The notes: generated by a model from the sequence alone, not told the origin. A DNA stretch of 54,880 bases from Gluconacetobacter tumulisoli (GCF_014174155.1 NZ_JABEQM010000019.1:1-54880); one strand, 5' to 3'. Positions 1 through 8,904 are shown, numbered from the stretch's first letter. Numbers and translations: made by a program.

Positions 1-1
1 C

Positions 2-649
2 AAGCTTTTCCCGACGGCCTGGAGCCAGGCGATGGTAACACGGGCCAACGCCGCCGAAGCCGATCTGATCGTCGTGACGGGCGATTTCATCGACGGCTCG
101 GTAGACATGCGCCGCACCGACATCGCGCCGCTGCAAGGGTTGCAGGCCCCGGACGGGGTTTTCGCGGTCCCCGGCAATCATGAATATTTTTTCGATTATG
201 CCGACTGGATGCGCCATCTGTCGGATCTGGGCATGCGCATGCTTGCAAACACCCATGCGGTCGTCACGCGGGACGCCACTCACTTGGTCGTCGCCGGGGT
301 GACGGACCTGTCCGCGCTAGGGCATGGCCACGCTGGTCCGGACCTCGACGCGGCGCTCGACGGCACGCCCCCGGGCGCGCCGGTCGTGCTGCTCGATCAT
401 CAGCCGCGCAACGCCCGATCAACCGCCGAGCGTGGCATCGCCCTTCAACTGTCGGGCCATACGCATGGCGGCATGATTCCGGGCCTCGATCGCCTCGTCG
501 CACGCGGCAACAACGGATTCGTGTCCGGTCGCTACGATATCGGCGGCATGACGCTCTATGTCAGCAACGGCACCGGCCTATGGCCCGGCTTCGCGCTCCG
601 GCTTGGAAAACCGTCCGAGATCACACGTTTTTCCCTGCGCTCAGGATAA
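2..649 (+). CDS. Metallophosphoesterase, 5'-truncated by window edge
   Basis: The reading frame is open from base 2 with no stop upstream of the first ATG at 32, and the residues before that ATG continue the family pattern, so the true start lies outside the window; 215 C-terminal residues are visible. Calcineurin-like phosphoesterase motifs are present in order: VTGDFIDG, GNHEYF and SGHTHGG, which carry the Asp, Asn and His ligands of the two-metal centre. The protein ends with the usual strand-rich tail (LYVSNGTGLWPGFALR) of the YkuE/YaeI-like membrane-associated phosphodiesterases. Those family members usually have one or more N-terminal membrane segments, which cannot be seen here. The substrate is unknown. 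The motifs make the family call secure, the specific role not. Confidence 0.88.
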   Translation, partial: KLFPTAWSQAMVTRANAAEADLIVVTGDFIDGSVDMRRTDIAPLQGLQAPDGVFAVPGNHEYFFDYADWMRHLSDLGMRMLANTHAVVTRDATHLVVAGVTDLSALGHGHAGPDLDAALDGTPPGAPVVLLDHQPRNARSTAERGIALQLSGHTHGGMIPGLDRLVARGNNGFVSGRYDIGGMTLYVSNGTGLWPGFALRLGKPSEITRFSLRSG

Positions 650-847
650 TCATTTTACTGACGTCCTGTGCAGAAACTCCGTTTGCCTCAACGCCTCGGG
701 TGTCGATGCGTTTTTTCGCGTTGGATAACCGGACCGCTTTCGCCCTCGTTCGTACTATATTCGCGGTTGGCGCCCGTCTTCGACGGCGCAGGTTTCCCGC
801 CATAAGCTCGTTTTTGGGAACGTGAGCTTGTTTGCACCCAACGCGAT

Positions 848-880
848 GGGCCGATCTCTGTGTGGCTCAAAGGTCGGCCC
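848..880. terminator. Inverted repeat downstream of qorB
   Basis: GGGCCGA (848-854) and TCGGCCC (874-880) form a perfect 7-bp stem with a 19-base loop, just past the 3' end of the minus-strand qorB-like gene. There is no clear T-run, so termination is only a possibility. The rest of 650-892 holds no gene I can support; an AAGCTC...GAGCTT dyad lies near 804-829. Confidence 0.3.
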
Positions 881-892
881 GCCAATGGCGAT

Positions 893-1762
893 CTAGAAGA
901 ACTCGGCTACGGTTGTGCGGAAGGGGGTAGTCGGTCGTCCAATCAGCCGGGCCAGATCGCCGCCATCATCGAAGAGTGCCCCCTTCGCTACGCCCTCATC
1001 GGTGTCCGACAGGATCATGGCGAACATCTCCGGCACGCCGGCCTTGAGCAGCGCCGCTCGGTAATCCTCCGCGGTCAGATTTTGGTAGGGGAGCGGCTTG
1101 CCCGAAGCCTCTGCCACAGCGACGACGAACTCGGCCAGCGCGTAGGAAGCATCGCCGGCCAATTCGTAGGTGCGGCCAGCATGGTCGCCGCCGGCCAGCA
1201 CGACCGCCGCAGCCCTGGCGTAGTCGGCGCGGGCCGCGGACGAGATACGCCCCTCCCCGGACGCGCCGAGGAATGCGCCTTGCTGCAAGGCGGGTGCGAT
1301 CCGCCACGTATAAACCTCGGTGTACCATCCATTCCGCAGCAGCACGAACGGCACACCGGATTCCTTGAGCGCTGCTTCCGTTTCACGATGCTCGTCCGCG
1401 AGGAACAGCGGGGACGTGTCCGCATGAAGGATGCTGGTATAGGCGATCAGGCCAACGCCGGCGTCCTTCGCTGCGGCGATGACGTTGCGGTGCTGCGCCG
1501 TGCGCTGGCCCAGTTCGCTGCCGGAAATCAGGAGCAGCCGCTCCACGCCCGCAAGCGCATGGGTCAGCGTCTCCGGCCGGGCATAGTCGGCCACGCGGAT
1601 TTCCACGCCCTTGTCGCGGATTGCGACCGCTGCCTCCTTGGCGGGATCGCGTACGCCCGCCACGATGGCGCTGGCGGGCACCGTCTCAAGCAGTGCGTCG
1701 ATGACCAGGCCGCCGAGATGGCCGGTGGCAGCGCTGACGAAGAGCGTAGGTGCGGTGGGCAT
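893..1762 (-). CDS. qorB: NmrA/QorB-like NAD(P)H:quinone oxidoreductase
   Basis: A 289-residue Rossmann-fold protein of the atypical short-chain dehydrogenase / NmrA group. The N-terminal strand is followed by a nucleotide-binding loop of the type S-A-A-T-G-H-L-G-G (about residues 10-18), and later segments (GVRDPAK, RNGWYTEVY) match the QorB (YtfG) pattern, including the N-G-W-Y stretch that contributes to the substrate pocket. E. coli QorB reduces quinones with NADPH and may buffer quinone or electrophile stress. Next to it and divergent is an HxlR-type regulator, the same arrangement as qorB-qorR (ytfG-ytfH) in E. coli, which supports the assignment. The start ATG at 1762 leaves 77 bases to the regulator start. 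The substrate was inferred from family only. Confidence 0.82.
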   Translation of the reverse strand: MPTAPTLFVSAATGHLGGLVIDALLETVPASAIVAGVRDPAKEAAVAIRDKGVEIRVADYARPETLTHALAGVERLLLISGSELGQRTAQHRNVIAAAKDAGVGLIAYTSILHADTSPLFLADEHRETEAALKESGVPFVLLRNGWYTEVYTWRIAPALQQGAFLGASGEGRISSAARADYARAAAVVLAGGDHAGRTYELAGDASYALAEFVVAVAEASGKPLPYQNLTAEDYRAALLKAGVPEMFAMILSDTDEGVAKGALFDDGGDLARLIGRPTTPFRTTVAEFF

Positions 1763-1772
1763 TGTCGGTCTT

Positions 1773-1798
1773 CCTTGTGGTTCGCAATCGACACAAGG
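1773..1798. promoter_or_regulatory. Dyad between qorB and the HxlR regulator
   Basis: CCTTGTG (1773-1779) and CACAAGG (1792-1798) form a perfect 7-bp dyad with a 12-base spacer in the short divergent intergenic region. Its place between both start codons and its spacing (about two helical turns) fit an operator for the adjacent dimeric winged-helix regulator. That is an inference. Confidence 0.4.
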
Positions 1799-1839
1799 TA
1801 ATTAAGTGAGACCACAGACGGCGTGAAGGAGGCAGGATT

Positions 1840-2265
1840 TTGGGACAGGGTGAGGCAAAAGTAACCGCCCCGGCATTCGATGCCACCGTCCAATTGTTCG
1901 CCGAACGGCAGCCCGGCCAGCCGGTCGATCCACAATGCCCGGTGCGGGACGTGCTCGATCGCATCGGCGACAAATGGTCGACGCTGATACTGGGTACCCT
2001 CGCCACGGGCCCGCACCGGTTCAGTGCCGTCCAGCGTGCGATCCCGGACATTTCTAAGCGGATGCTGACGCAGACCTTTCGCGATCTGGAGCGTGATGGC
2101 CTGATCGCGCGCACGGTGTTCCCGACCAAGCCGCCCAGCGTCGAGTACCGGCTGACGCCTCTCGGCGTCACGATCCTCGAACCGCTGGCTTCCCTTGTCC
2201 GATGGGCCAATCAGAGCCATGCCGCCATCCGGGACGCCCGCCAGGCGTTCGACAAGGTTGTTTGA
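1840..2265 (+). CDS. HxlR-family transcriptional regulator
   Basis: A 141-residue winged helix-turn-helix protein. The HxlR pattern is clear: [15 protein letters not shown] near residues 34-48 with the conserved cysteine, then [14 protein letters not shown], the recognition region [21 protein letters not shown], and the wing VEYRLTPLG. The conserved Cys is the redox- or electrophile-sensing residue in several characterised members (QorR, YodB, HypR). I use the TTG at 1840 because GAAGGAGG lies 7-8 bases upstream and no ATG fits the domain start. It is divergent from the qorB-like gene and probably represses it and itself through the dyad at 1773-1798. Confidence 0.85.
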   Translation: MGQGEAKVTAPAFDATVQLFAERQPGQPVDPQCPVRDVLDRIGDKWSTLILGTLATGPHRFSAVQRAIPDISKRMLTQTFRDLERDGLIARTVFPTKPPSVEYRLTPLGVTILEPLASLVRWANQSHAAIRDARQAFDKVV

Positions 2266-2384
2266 GGCCGCCCAGGAAGCTGCGGCGTTTCGTCAGGTTT
2301 CCTGCTGCATGATCCCTTCAGGGAAGGCAGCTATGCCACATGCCGCCCGAAACCTGCCCGTCCGTTGATCCGCCAATTCACATG

Positions 2385-2438
2385 ATCCATGACCGCGGTC
2401 CAGGGCCTCAGGCCCTGGTGGGTTCGGGCAACGCCCGA
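2385..2438 (-). repeat. Dispersed palindromic repeat, copy 1
   Basis: Reverse-strand copy of a roughly 53-bp element seen four times in the window (also 16507-16560, 28597-28648, 44980-45034). The shared parts are a small GGGC...GCCC hairpin, the block CGAACCCACCAGGGCC, a perfect CCAGGGCC-TGA-GGCCCTGG stem, and a tail GGACC...ATCATGGAT (here GGACCGCGGTCATGG). This copy overlaps the 3' end of the GMC oxidoreductase gene. Confidence 0.75.
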
Positions 2439-4141
2439 CCTGTTCCTTCACGGCGGATCATGTCTGCGATCCGTTCGGCGATCATGATGGTCGGGATGTT
2501 GGTGTTGGCGCAGGGAATCGACGGCATCAGCGATGCGTCGCACACACGCAATCCGTCGACGCCGTGGACCGCGCCGGCGGGCGAGGCGACGGCCAGCGGA
2601 TCGTCGGCAGGTCCCATCCGGCAGGTGCCCGAGGCATGCCAGGTGCCGCCGACATGATAGCGCACGAAATCGTCCAGCGCCCGGTCGTCCGTCATCAGGG
2701 TCGCGGCCGTGACCCCGGGCGCCATGACGCAGTCGATCAATGTGCCGCGCCAAGGCCCCGCCATATCCAGCAGAGATGACAGGGCGCCGCGCTGGAGGGC
2801 GTTGCTGGCGCTGGGCAGGGCGATGCGGGCCACGCGGGGCGAGTAGCTGGCGGGGAATACATGTTCCCGATAGCCGTCCATATGGGGGTCGGCCAGGGCC
2901 TCCGCCCCCATGCGGAAGGCCTGCTTCAGCCGGACGAGGTCGCGTTCGTCGCTAAGCATGCGGAAATCGACCTCCGGTTCCATCGACGGATCGGCCGAGC
3001 GCAGCGTGACATGCCCGCGCGAGAAGGATTTGTTGACCCAGAAGAACAGGCATCCCACGCGCTGGCCGACCGAATGCCAGCCCGCGCGGGACAGGATCGC
3101 GGCGTGCATGTCCCCGGCCGGCGCGTCGGGCAGGCCGGAGGAATAGCGCCAGATTGCCTGCTCATGGTGTTCGGCGCGATTGCGCTCGCGCACCGCGCGG
3201 GGCAGGTAGGTCGCCACGGCGATGGACGGATGTTCCATCAGGTTGTGTCCGACGCCACGACGTTCCGCCACCATGTCGATGCCCAGGGCGTGCAGGGCCG
3301 CACCGGGGCCGATGCCCGAACGCATCAGCAGGGCTGGCGTGTGGATGCCGCCGGACGCGACGATGACCTCCCGCGCGTGCAATACCTCCCACCCGCCATT
3401 GGCGGCCGAGATCTCGGCCCCGACGGCGCGCCGGCCCTCGAACAGGATCCGGCGTGCCGTGCTTCCGGTCATGATGCGCAGGTTGGGGCGCCCCCTGACC
3501 TCCGGGGTCAGATAGGCCAGCGACGTGGGCAGGCGCGTGCCCGCGTCGCTGACGGCGACCGCGCCGCGATAGGTTCCGTCCCGCCACGGGCCGTTCTGGT
3601 CCTGCCCGATCGGGTGGCCACGCCGGGCCAGCGTGTGCATCACCCGATCGACGAAGGGCGAGAGGCGCGTGTCGTCGATGCGGCGGATGGTCAGCGGACC
3701 GCTGTCCCCGTGCAGCGGACCACCGAAATCGCGGTCGGTCTCGATCGCCCGGAACCAGGGCAGACACTCCGCCCAGGACCAGCCTTCGGCGCCCAATGCC
3801 GCCCATTCGTCGTAATCGGACGGTGCCCCGCGATTGGCCATCAGCGCGTTGATCGCCGACCCGCCGCCCAGCAGGCGGGCCTGTTCGTAGCGGCGCGTGG
3901 GGCGCGGGGCATCGTTCGATCGCGCGTGACCCATCGCGGCGGTCAGCGTGGCCCAGATATTGCGCGTGTCCAGATAGGCGCGGCCGGGATAACGGCTTTG
4001 CACGTCGGCGGGAATGTCGTCCGCGCTGATGTCGCGGCCGGCCTCCACCAGCACGACCTGTCGCCAGGAATCCTCGGACAGGCGTGCGGCCAGCACGCAT
4101 CCCGCCGACCCCCCGCCCAGGATGAGATGATCGGCCGTCAT
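2408..4141 (-). CDS. GMC-family FAD oxidoreductase (choline/alcohol dehydrogenase type)
   Basis: A 577-residue flavoprotein. The dinucleotide-binding motif GGGSAG is at residues 9-14, followed by the GMC signature regions (ARLLGGGSAINALMANRG; the SGGIHTPALLMRSGIG block) and the C-terminal active-site pair His502 (GTWHASGTCRMG) and Asn546 (ANTNIPT). GMC enzymes oxidise alcohol groups to aldehydes or acids; the best known relatives are choline dehydrogenase and alkanol/polyethylene glycol dehydrogenases. The ATG at 4141 overlaps the TGA of the preceding permease gene (ATGA), which decides the start over a longer upstream frame. It is the last gene of the seven-gene transport/oxidation operon. 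The last residues and stop codon come from a dispersed repeat (2385-2438), so the natural C-terminus may have been altered. Confidence 0.88.
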   Translation of the reverse strand: MTADHLILGGGSAGCVLAARLSEDSWRQVVLVEAGRDISADDIPADVQSRYPGRAYLDTRNIWATLTAAMGHARSNDAPRPTRRYEQARLLGGGSAINALMANRGAPSDYDEWAALGAEGWSWAECLPWFRAIETDRDFGGPLHGDSGPLTIRRIDDTRLSPFVDRVMHTLARRGHPIGQDQNGPWRDGTYRGAVAVSDAGTRLPTSLAYLTPEVRGRPNLRIMTGSTARRILFEGRRAVGAEISAANGGWEVLHAREVIVASGGIHTPALLMRSGIGPGAALHALGIDMVAERRGVGHNLMEHPSIAVATYLPRAVRERNRAEHHEQAIWRYSSGLPDAPAGDMHAAILSRAGWHSVGQRVGCLFFWVNKSFSRGHVTLRSADPSMEPEVDFRMLSDERDLVRLKQAFRMGAEALADPHMDGYREHVFPASYSPRVARIALPSASNALQRGALSSLLDMAGPWRGTLIDCVMAPGVTAATLMTDDRALDDFVRYHVGGTWHASGTCRMGPADDPLAVASPAGAVHGVDGLRVCDASLMPSIPCANTNIPTIMIAERIADMIRREGTGRALPEPTRA

Positions 4142-4944
4142 GCCCGCAGGCGCCTGCGCCGTTCCGACCGGCGCGCATTCAGCATCACCGACGCCGCGAC
4201 GATGCATGAGACCAGCGTGAGCATCGTGCTGATGGCCGCGATCGTCGGATCGATCTCGTCCCGCAGGGCGGTGAACATGCGCTTGGTCAGCGGCTGGTAG
4301 CGTCCGCCGGAGATGAACAGGGCGACGACCGTTTCATCCAGGCTGGCGACAAAGGCGAACAGCGCCCCGGACAGCACGCCCGGCGCAATCTGCGGCAGGG
4401 TAACGGCGAAGAACGCGCGCAGCCGGTTCATGCCCAGGCTGCGTGCCACCATCTCCTGCGCCGGGTCGAACTGTCCCAGCGCGCCCAGGACCGAGGTCAG
4501 CACATAGGGCACGCCGAGCATCGTGTTGGCCAGTACCAGACCGGTGATCGTGGCCAGCAGGCCGACCCGGGCATAGACAAGGAAGATCCCTACCCCCGTG
4601 ATGACGATCGGCACCATCAGCGGCAGCAGCAGGACCAGCTTGAGCAGCTTCAGCACGCGCGTATTCGATATGTTCAGCGCATAGGCCGCCGCCGTCCCGA
4701 TCACCGAGGCCAGCGCCGCGCTGGCCGCGGCGACGCCCAGGCTGACCCGTGTCGCGCGCAGCCACAGCGAACTGCCCAGATAGGCGTGATACCAGCGCAG
4801 CGACAGTGCCTTCGGCGGGAAGGTCAGGAAGCGGGATTCCGAAAACGACATCGGGATGACGATCAGCACCGGCAGGATCAGCCACAGCAATACCAGCCCG
4901 GCGAACAGGAAGGCCGCGACGCGCGCGGGAGATGTCGTCCTCAT
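4138..4944 (-). CDS. ABC transporter permease, PotC-like
   Basis: A 268-residue integral membrane protein with about six hydrophobic segments and a binding-protein-dependent transport inner-membrane domain. The EAA-type loop that docks on the ATPase is seen as MVARSLGMNRLRAFFAVTLPQIAPG, and SLDETVVALFISGG matches the PotC/YdcV group used for polyamines and other cationic or small organic solutes. The start ATG at 4944 overlaps the TGA of the upstream permease gene, and its own TGA overlaps the GMC gene start, so the three genes are translationally coupled. It acts with the permease at 4941-5801, the binding protein at 5819-6856 and the ATPase at 8905-9999. Confidence 0.9.
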   Translation of the reverse strand: MRTTSPARVAAFLFAGLVLLWLILPVLIVIPMSFSESRFLTFPPKALSLRWYHAYLGSSLWLRATRVSLGVAAASAALASVIGTAAAYALNISNTRVLKLLKLVLLLPLMVPIVITGVGIFLVYARVGLLATITGLVLANTMLGVPYVLTSVLGALGQFDPAQEMVARSLGMNRLRAFFAVTLPQIAPGVLSGALFAFVASLDETVVALFISGGRYQPLTKRMFTALRDEIDPTIAAISTMLTLVSCIVAASVMLNARRSERRRRLRA

Positions 4945-5801
4945 CGCGTCCCCACGATCCGGTCGATCGGCACGATGCGCCCGGCCAGGAAGAAGATCAG
5001 GAAAATGCACGCCAGCAACGCAACGCTGACCGAGGACGCCGCCCCCCATTCGTCATACAGCGCGATATTGCGCGCGATCAGCATCGACACCGTATAGGTC
5101 CGGCCGCCGCCCAGCAGTTCGGGGGTGATGTAGAACCCCAGGCTGAGCACGCACACCAGCGATGCGCCCGACAGCAGGCCGGGCAGGGACAGCGGCAGGT
5201 ACACGCGGGTGAACACGAATGCGGGCGTTCCCCCCAGGCTGGCCGCCGCCGCCAGCACCTCGCGCGGGATGGTCCTGATGGTGGTATAGAGCGGCAGCAC
5301 GACGAAGGGCATCAGGATATGCGTCGTCGCGACGATGGTGCCGAATTCATTGTTGACCAGGATGACCGGCCGATGGATCACGCCCAGCGCCTCCAGCGCC
5401 GAATTGACCAGGCCGGTACGCTGCAGCACGATGATCCACGCATAGGCGCGCACCAGGACGCTGGTCCACAGTGGCAGGACCACCAGAGCCAGGATCAGCG
5501 TGCGCAGCGTCGGTCCGCTCTCGGCGGCCGCCCAGGCGACGGGAAAGCCCAGCACCACGCAGGCCAGCGTCACGATGGCGGAAATCCGGAAGGTCTGCAG
5601 GAAGGTCGCGCCATAGGCGGGGTCGGTGAAAAGGCGCGCATAATGCGCCAGCGTGAAGCCGCCATCCTGCCGCACCGACTGCCAGACCAGCCACAGCAGC
5701 GGGACCAGCAGCAGCAACGCCACCAGCAGAAGGGCCGGTGTCAGCAACGACGCGGCCAGCAGGGCTTCGGCGCGGAGGGGACGGCTGGGTGCGGCGGCCA
5801 C
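4941..5801 (-). CDS. ABC transporter permease, PotB-like
   Basis: A permease of about 286 residues with an N-terminal transmembrane helix, a periplasmic loop containing GGFTLAHYARLFTDPAY, and a core of five more helices; the EAA loop is AAAASLGGTPAFVFTRVYLPLSLPG. It belongs to the PotB/YdcU group and would form a heterodimeric channel with the following PotC-like protein. The frame is open further upstream, but those residues overlap the binding-protein gene. I place the start at the GTG at 5801, which has AGGAG about 11 bases upstream. A TTG at 5822 overlapping the upstream TGA is the alternative. The permease identity is firm, the exact start is not. Confidence 0.85.
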   Translation of the reverse strand: MAAAPSRPLRAEALLAASLLTPALLLVALLLLVPLLWLVWQSVRQDGGFTLAHYARLFTDPAYGATFLQTFRISAIVTLACVVLGFPVAWAAAESGPTLRTLILALVVLPLWTSVLVRAYAWIIVLQRTGLVNSALEALGVIHRPVILVNNEFGTIVATTHILMPFVVLPLYTTIRTIPREVLAAAASLGGTPAFVFTRVYLPLSLPGLLSGASLVCVLSLGFYITPELLGGGRTYTVSMLIARNIALYDEWGAASSVSVALLACIFLIFFLAGRIVPIDRIVGTR

Positions 5802-5818
5802 GGTGGTGGGTACTCCTG

Positions 5819-6856
5819 TCAATGCTGCACGAAGGTCAGCCACCGGCGCATGGCCTCGTCCCCGGCCGGCGAACTCCACCATTCGGTCGAGATCAGGGCT
5901 TGCAGGCGCGCATTGTCCGGCGTGTTGGGCAGGTCGCGCATGCGCGCGGGTGCGATCGCGCCGATCTCATAGGCGCGCGGATTGCCAGGACCGTTGTCGG
6001 TGTAGCGCGTCAGGTCGGCCTGCACCCGCCGCCCGATGGCCGCATCGACGAAACGGGTCGCCGTCGCGATATGCGGCGAGACCTTGAGGATGCACAGAGA
6101 GGTATATTGCAGCAATCCCTGGTTCCAGGTGAAGCCGACCGGCGCGCCCTCGTGCTGGACGGCGGAGACGCGGTTGCTCCACGCCATTTCCATGTCCACC
6201 TCGCCGTCGGCCAGCAATTGCGCGGCCTGCGCGCCGGAGGTCCACCAGACGGTGATATAGGGCTTGATCTGTTCCAGCTTGCGAAAGGCACGATCGAGAT
6301 CGAGGGGGTAGAGCCTGTCCGGCGGTACGCCATCGGCCAGCAACGCGGCCTCGATCGTCGCCAGCGGGTTGTCGCGCAGGGCGCGGGTGCCGGGGAATTT
6401 CTTCACGTCCCAGAAATCCGCCCAGTCATGCGGCGGCGCGGTTCCGTACTTGTCGGTGTTGTAGGCCAGGACGCTGGAATAGAATTCGTATGCCACCGAA
6501 TAAGGCGTCTTGTAGTCGTCGGGCAGGTCGCGCGCGTTGGGAATGGCCGCGTAATCGAGCGGCGCGATCATGCCGCGCGCTCCGCCGCGCGCGCAATCCT
6601 TGGCCGGCATGTCGACCACGTCCCAGAACGCCTTGCCGGTCGCGGTCTGCGTGCGAATCTCCGCCCAGGCGTCGGGCGCGCTGTCCTGGTCGATGGAAAT
6701 CCCCAATTGCCGCGCGACAGGGTCCAGGATCGCCTGGGTCTGCGCGGCCTGGTACGATCCCCCCTGCGAAACGAAGGTGATGCCGTCGTCGGCCCGCGCC
6801 ACACCGCCGTCGCCCAGCAGTATCCCGAGACAGAAACAGGCCTGCCGGACCGTCAT
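5819..6856 (-). CDS. ABC transporter periplasmic substrate-binding protein, PotD/PotF-like
   Basis: A 345-residue extracellular solute-binding protein. The N-terminus (first ~23 residues, ending ARADD) looks like a short signal peptide with a probable cleavage after Ala-Arg-Ala. The mature part begins ITFVSQGGSYQAAQ, typical of the family that also binds spermidine, putrescine and thiamine, and has the later patterns KKFPGTRALRD and EMAWSNRV. The ATG at 6856 overlaps the TGA of the preceding oxidoreductase gene. The ligand cannot be read from the sequence; the neighbouring amine-type and alcohol-type oxidoreductases suggest a small amine, amino alcohol or similar compound that is oxidised after uptake. 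Confidence 0.88.
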   Translation of the reverse strand: MTVRQACFCLGILLGDGGVARADDGITFVSQGGSYQAAQTQAILDPVARQLGISIDQDSAPDAWAEIRTQTATGKAFWDVVDMPAKDCARGGARGMIAPLDYAAIPNARDLPDDYKTPYSVAYEFYSSVLAYNTDKYGTAPPHDWADFWDVKKFPGTRALRDNPLATIEAALLADGVPPDRLYPLDLDRAFRKLEQIKPYITVWWTSGAQAAQLLADGEVDMEMAWSNRVSAVQHEGAPVGFTWNQGLLQYTSLCILKVSPHIATATRFVDAAIGRRVQADLTRYTDNGPGNPRAYEIGAIAPARMRDLPNTPDNARLQALISTEWWSSPAGDEAMRRWLTFVQH

Positions 6857-8154
6857 CGGCCGATCGCATCGAGGAATTGATACCAGCCCGCAACCGCCCG
6901 CACGGCGGGTTCGCGCACGCCGTACAGCGGGATCGGCCGCCAGGGACCGGCGGTCAGCGGCCCCAGGTCCGGCTTTTCCCCGACGACGAATGCGGCGACG
7001 CGCGTCCCGATATAGGATGCCAGCGCGACCCCGGTGCCGTTATAGCCCGCCGCGTAGACCACGCGATCGTCGAACCGTCCGACATGCGGCAGGCTGTCCA
7101 GCGTCATCGCCACCAGCCCTGACCAGCGATGCGTCACCCGCACGCCGGACAATTCGGGGAACTGGCGCACCATCGCGCGCTGCAACGCGGCGAAGGCCGA
7201 TGGCTTGTCGTCGCGCCCGAACGCGCCGCGCCCGCCATAGATCAGCCGGTCGCCCGATTTGCGGAACCAGCGCATCATGCGGCGGGTCTCGGTATAGCTG
7301 CGTTCGCTGGACAGCAGGCCGGCCGCCGCCCCCTGCAACGGTTCCGTCGCGATCATCGCCGAGCGGAACGGGATCACCCGCCGCTGTATGGCGCGCGTGG
7401 CGGGCGTCAGATCAGACCAGGCGTTCGACGCCAGGACGACCTGCCCGGCACGCACCATGCCGCCGGGCGTCTCCAGGCACATGTCCGCGCCGTCGCGCCA
7501 TATCCTCAGTACCGGCGTGTCCTCATGCAGCGCGATGCCGTCGCGGACGACGCCGGCGGCGATGCCGCGCGCGTAATTCAGCGGATGGATGATGCCGCCA
7601 TGGACGTTCAGCATGCCGCCCACGAAGCCTCGAGATCCGGTCTCGGCCGCGACCTCCCCGGCGGACAGGATCCGATAGGACGGATCGCCCAGGATCGAAC
7701 GGAACCACTCGGTCTCGGCGCGCAGGCGCGCCAGGGCCCGAAGGTTGTGCGCGCAGCGCAGCGAACCGCTGGCGGAAAACGCCGCGCCGGGGATGTCGTA
7801 CGCCGCGATCAGTTCGCCGACATGCTCGACGGCCTGCTGGGCCAGCATATGCATGCGCCGCGCGGTCTCGATTCCGTGGGCGCTGGCGATGTCGCCCAGC
7901 GATTGGCGGAATTTTCCCGAGACCACGCCGCCATTGCGGCCACTGGCCCCCCATCCGATCCGGTTGGCGTCCAGCACGATCGGGGACAGCCCCCGCCGGG
8001 CGAGGGACAGGGCGGTCACCAGCCCCGTATAGCCGCCCCCGACGATCGCGACATCATGGCGCACATCCTGCGCCAGCGCCGGATAGGCCACGCGCGGGAC
8101 CGCCGTTTCCTGCCACAGCGAGGCGACATCCGGGAGAGGGGGCTGGTGCGGCAT
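6853..8154 (-). CDS. FAD-dependent oxidoreductase, DadA/PuuB-like amine oxidase family
   Basis: A 433-residue flavoprotein. An N-terminal tail (PDVASLWQET) of the type seen in gamma-glutamylputrescine oxidase relatives precedes the FAD motif VGGGYTGL (about residues 38-45) and IGWGASGRNGG, where flavin contacts occur. The C-terminal part has the second FAD region HVGRFDDRVVYAAGYNGTGVA. Family members oxidise amines or the amino group of amino acids (D-amino acids, sarcosine, gamma-glutamylputrescine) and release an aldehyde or keto acid. The start is the ATG at 8154, 11 bases after the HAD gene stop; the longer frame upstream runs antisense-like through the HAD gene and is not used. It is linked with ABC import genes, so the imported solute is its likely substrate. 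Confidence 0.87.
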   Translation of the reverse strand: MPHQPPLPDVASLWQETAVPRVAYPALAQDVRHDVAIVGGGYTGLVTALSLARRGLSPIVLDANRIGWGASGRNGGVVSGKFRQSLGDIASAHGIETARRMHMLAQQAVEHVGELIAAYDIPGAAFSASGSLRCAHNLRALARLRAETEWFRSILGDPSYRILSAGEVAAETGSRGFVGGMLNVHGGIIHPLNYARGIAAGVVRDGIALHEDTPVLRIWRDGADMCLETPGGMVRAGQVVLASNAWSDLTPATRAIQRRVIPFRSAMIATEPLQGAAAGLLSSERSYTETRRMMRWFRKSGDRLIYGGRGAFGRDDKPSAFAALQRAMVRQFPELSGVRVTHRWSGLVAMTLDSLPHVGRFDDRVVYAAGYNGTGVALASYIGTRVAAFVVGEKPDLGPLTAGPWRPIPLYGVREPAVRAVAGWYQFLDAIGR

Positions 8155-8165
8155 GATCGCTCCGT

Positions 8166-8876
8166 TCAGCCCGCGGTCCGTTCGGCGTCCACGGCGTCCG
8201 CCAGTTGCGCCAGCGTGGCGAAATGGAAGTCGGGCGTGGTCAGGGTGCCGGGCGCCGGCGTACCGCCGAAGCCCGCCTGCCCCTGGCGCCGTTCGATCCA
8301 GCAGGTGGTGTAATTCAGCGATTTCGCGACGCCGATATCGTGATGCTGGCTTTGCGCGACATGCAGGATTTCGGATTGCCGGTAGCCGAATGCCGACTGG
8401 CGGCCCTTGTTGTAGGCGAAGAACTGCGGATCGGGCTTCGCACATCCCGTCTCGTCGCAGGTCACGGTATCGTGGAATGGATGGCCCAGTGCCGCCTCGT
8501 AGGCCGACAGGGCCGTCCGGTCGGCATTTGTCATGGCCACCAGCCGGAAATTGCGCCGCAGCCGGGCCAGCGCCGCGACCGAATCCGCGAACGGTGCCCA
8601 CCGCAGTACCGACAGCTGGAAGGCATCGGCCGTGGCTTCGTCGGCCCTGAACCCGCATTCGGCCGCCAGCGACAGATAGACGTCCTTCATCGCGAAGGAC
8701 GAGCGGCCATAGAATTTGTCCCGGCCCCGCTTGTAGGGTTCGAAGATCTCGTCATCGGTGGCGACCGCCGCGCGCTCGCCGCCCAGACGCCGCACGGCGT
8801 CCAGGACGCCGGTCTCGAAATCGATCAGCGTGCCGACGACGTCGAACGTCATGACCTTGAAATCGGAAATTCTCAT
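8166..8876 (-). CDS. HAD-superfamily hydrolase, haloacid dehalogenase type II-like
   Basis: A 236-residue HAD hydrolase. Motif I is TFDVVGTLID with the nucleophile Asp12; motif II is the MTNADRTAL stretch; the conserved Lys is in GCAKPDPQFF; the motif III region reads ILHVAQSQHHDIGVAK, which is characteristic of the 2-haloacid dehalogenase (type II) branch rather than of phosphoglycolate phosphatases. Motif I has Val where phosphatases have the second Asp, consistent with that branch. The start ATG at 8876 is chosen because the core begins within 10 residues; the longer frame has an unrelated Arg-rich N-terminus. Genes of this type recur beside amine-uptake operons with unproven roles, so actual dehalogenation is not implied. 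Confidence 0.82.
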   Translation of the reverse strand: MRISDFKVMTFDVVGTLIDFETGVLDAVRRLGGERAAVATDDEIFEPYKRGRDKFYGRSSFAMKDVYLSLAAECGFRADEATADAFQLSVLRWAPFADSVAALARLRRNFRLVAMTNADRTALSAYEAALGHPFHDTVTCDETGCAKPDPQFFAYNKGRQSAFGYRQSEILHVAQSQHHDIGVAKSLNYTTCWIERRQGQAGFGGTPAPGTLTTPDFHFATLAQLADAVDAERTAG

Positions 8877-8904
8877 CTTTGGTCGTCCATGATTGGAAAC
8901 ATGA

